NCBI GenBank assembly: GCA_028386065.3
Contig: JAKUCV010003555.1
Location: 40,402-104,401, forward strand
Source: Turnera subulata
Taxonomy: Eukaryota; Streptophyta; Magnoliopsida; Malpighiales; Passifloraceae
DNA length: 64,000 nucleotides
Reading direction: 5' to 3'
Both the position numbers and the translations under genes were made by a program. Under the pieces are notes generated by a model. That model saw only the letters and a program-made list of their open reading frames with translations, had not been told where the DNA came from and ran no database searches. Of the stretch, positions 1-9,142 are shown one piece after another. Within the stretch, counting starts at the first letter, position 1; each line of letters begins with the position of its first letter.

Positions 1-327
1 ACATGTTGGTTTCTTCTTGTACTCTTCTCCAAGCTTGATCATCTTGTCTTCTTGCAATTCTTGATTTATCAAAGCTTGAACAAAGTGCAGCATGTGGTTC
101 TTGATCATCTTCAATCGAGCCCGTGTGATTGGTCCTTGAGGCAAGCTAATGGCGCAATCTCCATCATTAGCTCCACTTGGTGCTTGCTTGCTTGCATCAA
201 CCTGATGGGAATTGCTCAAGGGTTGCATTGGTTCATGAGGGTTAATAATAGGATGATTAACAATAGGAGGATTGTTATTAGATCCACCCGTGATAGAACC
301 AGAGGAATGTCGTGGATCTGTTTCCAT
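1..327 (-). pseudogene. gag-like N-terminal fragment of an LTR element, cut by the window edge
   Basis: Read leftward from an ATG at 325-327, 109 codons stay open to the window edge. The frame begins 65 bases after the PBS at 393-404, where a gag start is expected. The product has a Ser/Asn/Pro-rich first half, then a basic stretch (LPQGPITRARLKM) and a Gln/Glu/Lys-rich helical segment. A GPxTRAR peptide is known from many plant retroelement polyproteins, mostly Ty3/gypsy. The short LTR and Met-type PBS look more like Ty1/copia, so the assignment stays open. Whether the frame is intact cannot be judged because the rest lies outside the window. Confidence 0.5.
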
Positions 328-392
328 GGAGAAAGAAACAAAAAGAAGTAATGAAAGAAATAAAGGTATGCGGTTAGACAGTAGGCTCCGCC

Positions 393-404
393 GCTCCGCT
401 ACCA
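393..404 (-). other. primer-binding site, initiator-Met tRNA type
   Basis: On the minus strand this reads TGGTAGCGGAGC, matching the plant iMet-tRNA PBS (TGGTATCAGAGC) at 10 of 12 bases. The same variant recurs in four other elements of this window. It separates the LTR on its right from the gag-like frame on its left. Confidence 0.6.
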
Positions 405-649
405 TATAGAAACTCTAATATTATACTATAGATATAAGAATGCTGTGAATAGGCTAAGGAATGCTAGCCCTGATATGTTATTATATACTGATAGGTTACA
501 GCACATAATACACACATATAGGAAGTGTACAAGAAGTAGAACACTACTACAACTATATTTGGGAAGAATAAGATTATAGTGCTGGCTAACAGTATCACGC
601 TTATCAGAAGTTCCACACTTATCAGGATAACCATTATCATCTCCTAACA
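405..649 (-). repeat. 5' LTR of the left-edge minus-strand element
   Basis: About 245 bp next to the PBS. On the minus strand it begins TGTTAGGAGATGATAATGG (right end) and runs to the PBS. The 3' end (…TTTCTATA) lacks the usual CA, so that boundary is approximate. The partner LTR lies outside the window, and no target duplication can be checked. Confidence 0.5.
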
Positions 650-918
650 GAAAGAAAGGAAAGCTAATAAGTAAGTATATAAATTATTCATTAATTAAAA
701 TAATTAGATTTAATTGAACAATCTAACTATTCATAATGTCTTCTTCAAATAGATTTATTAGGAATTGTGATCAAGATGAAGCACCAAACGGATAGAAAAG
801 CCAAAGAAGAGAATTGATATTGATGAACGAAAAGTAAGAAAAAAAATTCAATTTAGGTATAATAGCTTTTACCTATAATATTTTCTTGATTTAATACTAA
901 TTATCATTTTATATTTAG
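650..918. other. AT-rich spacer, no recognisable gene
   Basis: AT-rich DNA between the LTR and the RPA-like relic. An ATG at 736 opens a short frame (MSSSNRFIRNCDQDEAP) that stops after about 19 codons. It could be a decayed first exon of the downstream RPA-like gene, but I cannot show that. Confidence 0.3.
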
Positions 919-1716
919 GAAGGAACAATTAACACTAATCCTATGGGGTGATTTGGCGGAGTAGGAGGGGCAAACAATATATGAAAATAAAGATAAAATC
1001 CAAGCCATTGCAATACCAAACATCAGAATAGAATAGCATAATATAATGGTAAACGATTTACGAAAATTGTTTTGGAAGCATTTTATAAATATAGTACCTG
1101 ATAAATTTATATTTGACTCTCAGGTATGCCCAATTAGAAGCCATCCACATTCAAGAGTGGTAAGTGTATTACATCGGAAAAAAAATATATATACTAAATT
1201 TTTTTAAACAAGCATGGCAAACGAAAAAAAAAAAAAGATATTCAAAGCACACAACAATAAAAAACAAAAAAGGATAAGAAATGCTGTAAAATTTACAAAA
1301 TGATACATACAAACCATGAGTACTGCAACAACAAGTATAAAAGTTTAATAATATTAAAATATATATTTTTCATAATAATATTTGTTTCGAATTATCCAAA
1401 ATATTAGATGTATGTAAAACCATAGTATCATGCATGCAAAAGGTGTGGAAAGAAAGTAGATGTTTCAGACAACAAAGAACGGTGTGAAGGAAAAAAATAC
1501 AATGGATATGATGGATACAAACCAAGAAATGAGCATTATAAGAATCAAACAATGACTTATTTTTGCTAATTTTTATGTTTAAATTCTTATTTAACATATC
1601 CAATTCATATCTTGTAGTTACATGCTAAGTCTCAAAGTGTCTGATAAAAAAGATAATGCATTGGTAACCATATTCGATGCGATAAAAATAATAATTGGGT
1701 GCAATGTCGGGAAATG
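919..1716 (+). pseudogene. decayed replication protein A large-subunit (RPA1)-like gene, three exon remnants
   Basis: RPA1 binds single-stranded DNA; RPA-like genes are also carried by plant Helitrons. Exon A (919-1123) follows an ATTTAG acceptor and ends at a CAG|GTATGC donor. It encodes TLILWGDLAE, then an in-frame TAG where a Gln fits, then EGQTIYENKDKIQAIAI, typical of the second OB fold. Exon B (about 1427-1540) has the zinc-ribbon part with CKRCGKK and a downstream Cys. Exon C (1618-1716) follows TTGTAG and reads LSLKVSDKKDNAL…TIFDA, typical of the C-terminal OB fold. At least two in-frame stops in exon A and large AT-rich introns show it is dead. RPA kinship is inferred from these peptides only. 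Confidence 0.6.
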
Positions 1717-2233
1717 AGGAAAATAATGAATGATAAGTAAAAACTAAACTATTTTGGAATAGGTGTTGACAAATATAAGTTTATATTTTGTAGGTAAAAG
1801 CAACAAAAAGAAAAATTGATCGGTTATCAAGACGAATAATACATTTTCTTAGTAAGGATGAACAAAGCAAACGAATTGAATAGGAAAAAAGGACGATTTG
1901 TTGCAGAGGAAGTGTTGAAGTCGAAGACAGTCAAATACCAATCCTTAAGAAAGTGAAACTAGGAAAAAAAAAATAAAAGTATTCTATTACATACACTAAA
2001 ATTTTCAAAATTTATGTTAACTCAATATTCGAAAAATTTACAAATGTCAAACTTTTTCATATAAACAGTGTTCATGGTTAACATATTACAATTTAATTAC
2101 AAAACAAAAAATATTATTAGAAAAGGTAATTATTTTATTGATGCTAAATATAAGATAATTATTATATTAATAATTTGTAATTCATCTATGAAATTATAAA
2201 TTATAATGGAAATTAATTTAAAAACTAACAAAA
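1717..2233. other. AT-rich non-coding stretch downstream of the RPA-like relic
   Basis: Very AT-rich, with many A runs and no frame that resembles a known protein. It could be the 3' non-coding part of a Helitron carrying the RPA-like gene, or ordinary decayed intergenic DNA. Confidence 0.3.
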
Positions 2234-2254
2234 TTGTACGTGCACAAAAACTAG
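2234..2254 (+). mobile_element. possible Helitron 3' terminus
   Basis: The sequence TTGTACGTGCACAAAAACTAG ends in CTAG (2251-2254), followed by T. A short imperfect palindrome (TGTACGTGCACA) lies about 5 bases upstream. Helitrons end in CTRR with a nearby hairpin and insert between A and T. The match is short and could be chance; the RPA-like relic upstream makes it worth recording. Confidence 0.3.
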
Positions 2255-2323
2255 TAATAATAAAAACAAAAAAACTTAACACAAACACAACTATTAACGT
2301 AAAATTGTCATCCTTAAAAGGGT

Positions 2324-2342
2324 CATATATATATATATATAT
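2324..2342. repeat. (AT)n microsatellite
   Basis: Simple AT dinucleotide run of about nine units. Confidence 0.9.
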
Positions 2343-3224
2343 GGCCGATGTGGGCAGGCATAGTTAGTACAAGGATTTGAGGGTTTAAGCCCATGCTGCT
2401 GCTGCACGTCGCAGCAATTGCATGCATAGCTGTGTTACGTAATGTGTAACACGTGAATCATGGAACACTTAACAAATGGTCGACCGACCTCGACACTAAT
2501 ATCCCGGCCAGTTAAATTATAACAGATATGCATGTTTCGGAAAAACCGTCAATTATGGAGTACTAGAAGAAACCAGGGGCTTCAGCTTTACAGATGGCAG
2601 CTTCTGCTGTTACGTGGCCCTTACATTGACAGCATTTAGTCACACAAACAGATTCACATGTTGACCCGACGACCCCAAATTGAGTTCCTTGGAAGTTAGT
2701 TGTATGGAGATTTGAGACGGCGACTAAATTATGATGTACTACTACTGTGTATATAAATTAATGCAATGCCCTGAAAATAGGCTAAACGCAAAAGGATATA
2801 TACTGATTCCTCCCTACCTTTACAAAACAAAACAAACAAAAGGACTCTCTCCCAACCATGATTCCCTTTAGTTTAGACAATGCCGTTCAGAATTGGAGTC
2901 GAAATCTTCAATCATGCAATGCAAGTGATCGTAATTAATATCGAGATCGGTTGCCAACAAGTGTTGTGGGGTACCTCCTATTGTGATTCTTATCCATCGG
3001 CTGGAGGAATAATTATCACGTACGTATTAGGTAAATTGACAAAAGAAATAAATTTAACTATTCAATTTGACTAAAATTAACAAACACGAGGGATTTTGAT
3101 GTCAGTATAAAGCTAATGAATATATTAGTATTGTACACCAAATTAATATACTTAAATCAATTAATTATTATGTGTCAAAACAAATACTAATATAATATTG
3201 TTCGCTACATTGAAAAGTGAGCGA
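2343..3224 (+). other. TE-poor island with a promoter-like layout and short unassigned frames
   Basis: This stretch shows no retroelement signature and is less AT-rich than its flanks. A TATA-like ATATAAATTA (2751-2760) is followed about 100 bases later by an ATG at 2858 opening a 26-codon frame (MIPFSLDNAVQNWSRNLQSC…). An overlapping 64-codon frame lies at 2880-3074. I recognise neither product. It could be the 5' end of a truncated host gene, or chance. Confidence 0.25.
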
Positions 3225-3465
3225 CCAACGGTTACCGCATCCGACCGCTGAAGGGCCGAACAGACGGTAGGAAGACATGATAAACTCTACGCTAATATGC
3301 GGTAAAGTAAAGGTAAATTGATAAAAAGAAAGTTGTTTAATTGATCATTGGATCTCTTACGAGAATAATCAACAGCCTTATATAGGCATTTAAAATCACA
3401 AATAATCAAGACCCGTTACAAATTCTCAAGGATAAACCCCTTTAAAATTCAATCCAGCAACCTCT
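3225..3465 (-). repeat. Element E 3' LTR, first part
   Basis: Closely matches 49310-49595, except for a roughly 48 bp segment (around 49352-49400) present only in the right copy. The match breaks off exactly at 3465, where Copia-A begins, and resumes at 45169. Its outer edge near 3225 is diverged, so no target duplication for E could be found. Confidence 0.65.
3376..3385 (-). promoter_or_regulatory. TATA box of element E 3' LTR
   Basis: CTATATAAGG on the minus strand, in the same place as the TATA at 49507-49516 in the other LTR. Confidence 0.45.
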
Positions 3466-4008
3466 TGTTAGATTTTGATCCAATGTTAAATCAAAATAAT
3501 AATTAATATAAGGACTTTTATATAATAGTCCATGTATGAGTTAAATAATTATTTGGACTTTGGTCTAATTAGTTATTTAAGTAGTCCATTAGGGTTTCTT
3601 GTAACCTAATAGACTAGTGCCTATAAATAGATATCTTATGGTATTGATATCTATAACACACCCAACGTAGAGAAATTATTCTCTAGCCTCCTTCTCCTCC
3701 TAGAGCCAGAATCCCTAACTAGCTTTCTAGGGTTTTGGCAATTGTAGTTTTCTTGTGAAGAGTTCTTAGCTCCTGCCTTGTGTGGATTACTTGTGAAGGT
3801 GATACTCAAGAGATGATCGCCGTGGTTTGCGACAACCAAGTGAGCGAGTGATAAGAACATAAGAAGAGTTCTTTCTGATTTGCTGCGATCTACGTGTACT
3901 CGTGTAAGTATTGAATATCTCTCTAATATATGTTCAATTGAAGTTATGGAATCAATCTGTATATATTCCGCTGCGCAATTAGATTGTTTACTCCCTTTGA
4001 TTCCATCA
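3466..4008 (+). repeat. Copia-A 5' LTR, internally deleted
   Basis: 543 bp, TGTTAG…CCATCA. From its seventh base on it aligns with 44630-45168 in the 3' LTR, but about 1.22 kb present in the 3' LTR is absent here. The deletion joins a GTTAG near the LTR start to the sequence after a GTTGG. TATA box CTATAAATAG at 3621-3630. Confidence 0.75.
3621..3630 (+). promoter_or_regulatory. TATA box of Copia-A 5' LTR
   Basis: CTATAAATAG, identical to 44780-44789 in the 3' LTR. Confidence 0.6.
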
Positions 4009-4009
4009 G

Positions 4010-4021
4010 TGATAGCGGAGC
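4010..4021 (+). other. Copia-A primer-binding site, mutated
   Basis: TGATAGCGGAGC, one base after the LTR end. It matches the iMet-tRNA PBS TGGTATCAGAGC at 9 of 12 bases. Confidence 0.6.
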
Positions 4022-5703
4022 CTAGGTTACCAATTAATTGAACACAATTTATATGTTTACAAATTTTCGGCAAGAATCGTTTTATTATATGAGATATAAT
4101 AAATTGATTTCTTTATACGATGGGGAGAAACAATTTGATTTGTTTCCCAATCTTTTCAAATCCGGCAATTGATGTCCTTATGTGATGAGGGCATGATGAC
4201 AAATCATATTGATTCACGGCTCGTTATCAGTATGAGTTTAGTAGTAACCAATTTTATTTTTTTTTTGGAAAAGTTCCAATTGCAAATTGGGTTTGCCGCT
4301 GTTATCGGTAAAAATATTTTATTAAATAAAAATATATCGATAAAATATTTTGTTATGTTTTAATGATGATTGGGACAAAACAAAGGTCAGACCAATTGCA
4401 TGCTTTAATTTTTTAAGACAGGATGATTTAGTCGATTTAGCTTACTTATCTTTAAAAACAAATTGGATTTGTTTTAAAGCTAGATTTGTCTCAGAAGCTA
4501 TTATATTCTTTTTATTTTTTTAAAAAAAATGAATTCGGTATTGTACTTGAATTCAAACAGATTCGATGTGATCCAATCTTCTCAAAATCAAATCAATTAT
4601 TTTTGGTTTTATCAATTTAAAAAATAACATAAAAGGGGATTTATATTGGGCAGTATATGAAAGTTGGTTTTTACAAGTATTGTAAAACACCTAAACTGGT
4701 CTTAAGAAGGAATACTGTCATTTAAAAAAAAAATGTTTGTTTCTAATCAAAAGAACAGACATGTTTTTATTTTAATAGATGTTAATTTGATTAACTCTAT
4801 TATATATATTTAAAGCTGTATCCCTCACAAGGCTTTAACACATAAAATTTTTGAGGTCTTGCTTTATTGTCACGTGGAGGTTTTGGAGTCTTCCTTTATT
4901 GCCATGTGGAGGGTTGTAGGTGTAGTTTGATTTTATCCCAGAAAAACTTAATTTATTATATTGTTTTTAAAAGAATTCCAATCACACCCAAATTATTCAA
5001 AAGAAAATTCACATGCAAGTTTGGTATTATATATATTTATTATGATGTTATCTTTTAGTTATAATAATTATACTCTTATTAGAAAAGGTGATAAACGAAA
5101 ATACAATACTGATAACCACTATATGTTTATTATAAAAGCTGATAAAGTTATTTATTTGATTGAAAAAAATTTCATATTATCCTTTTAAAAAAACAATCCT
5201 GATAAGAATTGTAATCTTATCAGATAAGCTATTAAATTGTTAACTAAAACTGATAAGATTTTTGTTAAGGTGAACCGTAACAAAAGTTTACTGGTCAAAA
5301 GAGCAAACTCAAACCAGAAAACAAAAACAGGCTAACAAACATAATGAATTTTTTGATTTTATAATATACAACATACACCGTATAGTTATTTTTTTCTTTT
5401 ATTTTGAACATAACGGAATTATAGGCTTTTTTTCTTCCTTCTATTAAACTGATAAGAATTAAACTCTTATTCTCTAATAAGATTTTTGTTATCATTTTTT
5501 TCTTTATTTGATTTTTATTTTTCTCTCAGAACTAATATAAATACTGGTGTAGACACTATGATGCAGTTTAATTTGTGTCACTGTTTCTGTGATACAGTTT
5601 CTATATCATTCATCCTCTCTTATCCCTCCTCAGTTTTTATATCATTCATCCTCTCCTATTCCTCCTTTGTTTTTTTTTTTATTTTTCTCACTGTATCTGT
5701 GAG
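4022..5703 (+). other. Copia-A leader followed by AT-rich sequence of uncertain origin
   Basis: About 4022-4640 looks like the non-coding leader of Copia-A. The sequence that follows is AT-rich and makes the total leader longer than usual, so an additional decayed insertion from about 4640 is likely, but I find no termini. It contains a direct repeat (CTTTATTGTCACGTGGAGG and CTTTATTGCCATGTGGAGG, about 40 bp apart near 4862-4915) and several CTGATAAG motifs. No gene is recognised. Confidence 0.35.
5598..5668 (+). repeat. pyrimidine-rich 35 bp direct repeat
   Basis: Two adjacent copies of a unit like TTTATATCATTCATCCTCTC (5598-5632, 5634-5668). A third copy lies at 6300-6334, on the far side of the MITE. 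The MITE therefore landed in a short tandem array. Confidence 0.6.
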
Positions 5704-6284
5704 TAGACCTGGCAAAACGGGTATTGACACGACAACCCGACACGAACCCGACACGAAATTAGCAGGTATAGGTCAGAGATTTCCAACCCGTTTAGTTAAA
5801 TGGGTCGACCCGACACGACACGAAAATTAGCAGGTCAGGTAGCGGGTTGACCCGCCAACCCGATAGGTACCTGTTTATGACCCGATTATATTTAAGGTAT
5901 AGACATTTTACTGATTTAATATAAGACTTATCCAATATTTAAGGCTAAAGTTACTAAAATTATCCAAAAATACTTCTATAAATGCTTTAAAATATTATTA
6001 TATTATGATTCTGCAATTTATAATTTTATTTGATGTATAAAAAAAACTAATTATATGACTATTTGCTTAAAAATACGCAAAATAGAAAAATTTCAAACTC
6101 ATTTTTAGGCTTGTTAGACTTAATAGGTAACCCGAGGGTCAACCCGAACCCGACACGATAATAAACGGGTTGGACACGACACGACACGATTATTAAATGG
6201 GTCGGCTCGGGTTGAAGATTTAGAACCCGATTACCTATTCAACCCGACACGAACCCAACACGACAACACGAATTGCCAGGTCTA
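5704..6284. mobile_element. hAT-type MITE (non-autonomous)
   Basis: 581 bp bounded by terminal inverted repeats TAGACCTGGCA and TGCCAGGTCTA. Perfect 8 bp target duplications TCTGTGAG lie on both sides (5696-5703 and 6285-6292); an 8 bp duplication is diagnostic for hAT. The outer ~150 bp at each end is rich in CCCGACACGA-type repeats in inverted orientation. The middle is AT-rich with no coding potential. Confidence 0.85.
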
Positions 6285-6391
6285 TCTGTGAGTGATATTG
6301 TTTCTATATCACTCATCCTCTCTTATTCCTTCTCTATTTTGTTTTTACCTGCAGTACGTACAAATATTATTATAGTATTAACAGTTATTTT

Positions 6392-9107
6392 TGAAGCGCC
6401 CCGACCCGTATTTACCGTAACACAGCAAACACGTGCCGAAACTATTCTTATTGATAGCAAATACATTACAACAACCCGTATGTACAACTGGAAAACAAAT
6501 ACAAGAACCGTCACCCAACACGGGGACCATTATTCAGCAGCTCACAGCTCACAATATATAACAGCAGCAGAGAAAAGAGCAAGCAACAGAGGCAGAGTGA
6601 CAAACAGCCTCAAAGTCATATGAACAAGCAATCACAGTAGCGGAAATATAATACAGCATCATATGCAATAGAACAGCAGCGGAAGACTTTATGCACATGC
6701 AGTGGAGGTATGGATCCGGAGTCAGGTGGAGAAGAAAGCAGCAGCCATCGAACATCGTACCTGAACTACGAAACAACTTAACCTACGGGATGAAACCCCG
6801 CAGGCGAGGGGTGAGTCCGAAGTGCTCACCGACGAAGGATAAACAGTGATATGCAGGCAACCGTAATACTGAACAGAAACACATGCAAGTAATAACACAT
6901 CTCAAACAAGACTGAGCCAAGACCAAAAGAATATTTATTATTAATTCCAATTTTATCTTCCGGGCCCCGGCACTGGACAAGCTAGGGTCGTACCAGGTTA
7001 TAAATTAATTCCGGATGCCAGGTCAAAGAACCATACCAATTCTTACCATACCGGGACCTACATCCCAAAACCGGATATTCGGTATATCCGAACCACTGGG
7101 TATTCGGTATACCCCAACCACAGGCATCATCATGCCAACTAGATATTCGGTATATCCGAACCACTGGGTATTCGGTATACCCCAACCACAGGCATCGACA
7201 TGCCAACCAAACCAAGTAACCGACCATAGCATCCCAAAATTAATTTTCAAACCATCGGGTCGTACCAATACTTCCCACGTGACAATTATATCATCATCTC
7301 AAATCAACTCCAATTTCCAATTTCCATTTTCCTTTTCTCAACTATCCACAGTCAATAGTTGAACATCAATCTCAACATAATATCCAGGTATCAGCAACAC
7401 AGTCTAACAATCACAACAGCAATAACCACAACATTCAAATAACCAACGATCAATATCTCAGCAGTTCAATCAAACAACAAAGCACACAAGTATTACAGGC
7501 AACATAACAAGGGTTATCCATCCTCACCTTAGCCGATTACTCAATTATGGAATTGTCCAACAGATTCCAAGTCCGGTTCCTCAACAAATTGCTCGTTATC
7601 AGCTCCTATATCAATCAAATAATATGCACACATAAGGTGATATGCAAATGCCATGCTAATACTGTGTACCAAAAAATAAATACTGACTCGTATCGGTTAT
7701 TCCCCCGGATTAATTTTCCATTATCATCATCATTCATCATTTATTTTCAAGTGTCAAAATACCATACTTATACCCGGATATTGTTCCGGTATTTTATTAC
7801 CTTGATAACACCCTTTCTAAAATTATTTTTCTCATAATATATATATATTTCCATAATATATACCATAATATACTTTCTTTTCCAAATAGTATTTATTCAT
7901 AATTCACCCATTATTTCCTTCCTAGGAATTATTATTTCCTAAATTATATTTTTCTCTTTTTCAAAATTTTATTTTTTTTTTCTTTCTTTTTTTTAATTTG
8001 GACTGGCCCAAGGTTAAGCTTGGTCTGCTACATAAGCTCAAGCCCAGGCTTAGGTAGCAGCCCAAACCAACCCTCAGACTCAGCCCACAACGCGCCAGCC
8101 CACGACACAGCCCGCGACCCAAGCCACACAGCCCCGGGTCAACTCGACCCATGGGAGTCCATCTGGGTCGAAACCTCTCAATCGGGTCTGCTCACCTCGG
8201 TTTGCAGACGACGGCGGCGCGGCGAAACAAGACACGGGACGGCGATGCAAGAGGCGGTGACGAGCAAGACGCAAGGGGGGCGACCGGAGTGAGGTGTCGT
8301 GGCGGCGTTGGTGCCAGCTGCAGATGGTGTGTTGGTGATGAGCAGATGGGGCGGTGTCGTTCTGTAGTGGGGAAGAGGAAAAGCGAGACAAGAGGAGCGT
8401 TGTGGGAGGCGAGCTCCACTGGTGCTGCGCGCGGCGGGGAAAAAGGAAGGAAGGAGGAGGAGAGTGGTGCATGTGGTGGCGGTCGGCTGTGGAGGTGGCT
8501 CGGCCGACGGTGGCGGTTCACGGAAGAAGGAAAAGAAGGGGGGTTGCCAAACGATGGCGTTTTGGGTGAGTGTTGTGTGTTCTGTTTTTTTTTTTATTTC
8601 TTTTCTGGTATAGGTGGTTTTGTGGGTTTTGAAGGTAAGGCAGTGAAGAAGAAGATGTAGGTGATGGCGTGCACTGGGAAGGCAGAAGAAAAATAGTTTT
8701 ATAGGTAGGCAAAACTACTGGTAAGTCACAGGTAGAACAGGCAGTTCACAGGCTGAATAGGAAAAGGCGGCTGAATAATTGAATCCTCAATTATGCAGTT
8801 ACTATGCTGCATGTGAGGTATGACCTGCCTGGACCAGAAAATATCCGGTATACCCACTTATCTTTATTTCTGGTCCGTTAAATCGAGGATAAACCCGACT
8901 TTTCTGAAGATTCCTGCTCCCAGAAAAATTCCAACTTTGGTCCGTAAAATCCGCAGAAAAATCTCGAACGTGGGATAAGGCTCGGTTTCGGAATCCAATG
9001 CTCGATTTACCATAATTTAATTATCCAAGATTAAAATCAATGGTAAATTACTGTAAATTAACTTAAACAGTCCCGGTAAAAATGAAATTTTTACCTGGGC
9101 TGTTACA
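6392..9107 (-). repeat. Tekay 3' LTR
   Basis: 2716 bp, closely matching 13894-16612. It contains a GC-rich block (about 8000-8560) amid AT-rich sequence. That block gives long overlapping open frames on both strands, which I do not regard as genes because both LTRs carry them. The motif GGTATATCCGAACCACTGGG is repeated near 7080 and 7145. Confidence 0.9.
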
Positions 9108-9142
9108 GCCTACCCAACTTAAAAGAATTTCGTCCCCGAAAT
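9108..9142 (-). other. Tekay pre-LTR/polypurine region
   Basis: On the minus strand, GAATTTCGGGGACGAAATTC is followed by TTTTAAGTTGGGTAGGC directly before the LTR start TGTAACAG. This is the standard Tekay/Del junction between the coding end and the 3' LTR. Confidence 0.75.

Noticed and set aside
52..351. 99-codon plus-strand frame at the left edge
   Set aside because: The complementary minus-strand frame begins after a PBS and runs to the window edge with gag-like content; the plus frame is its shadow.
8020..8660. Overlapping 60-170 codon frames on both strands in a GC-rich block
   Set aside because: They lie inside the Tekay LTR and recur with indels in the other LTR (15446-16217). Low stop density follows from GC content; no domain is recognisable.
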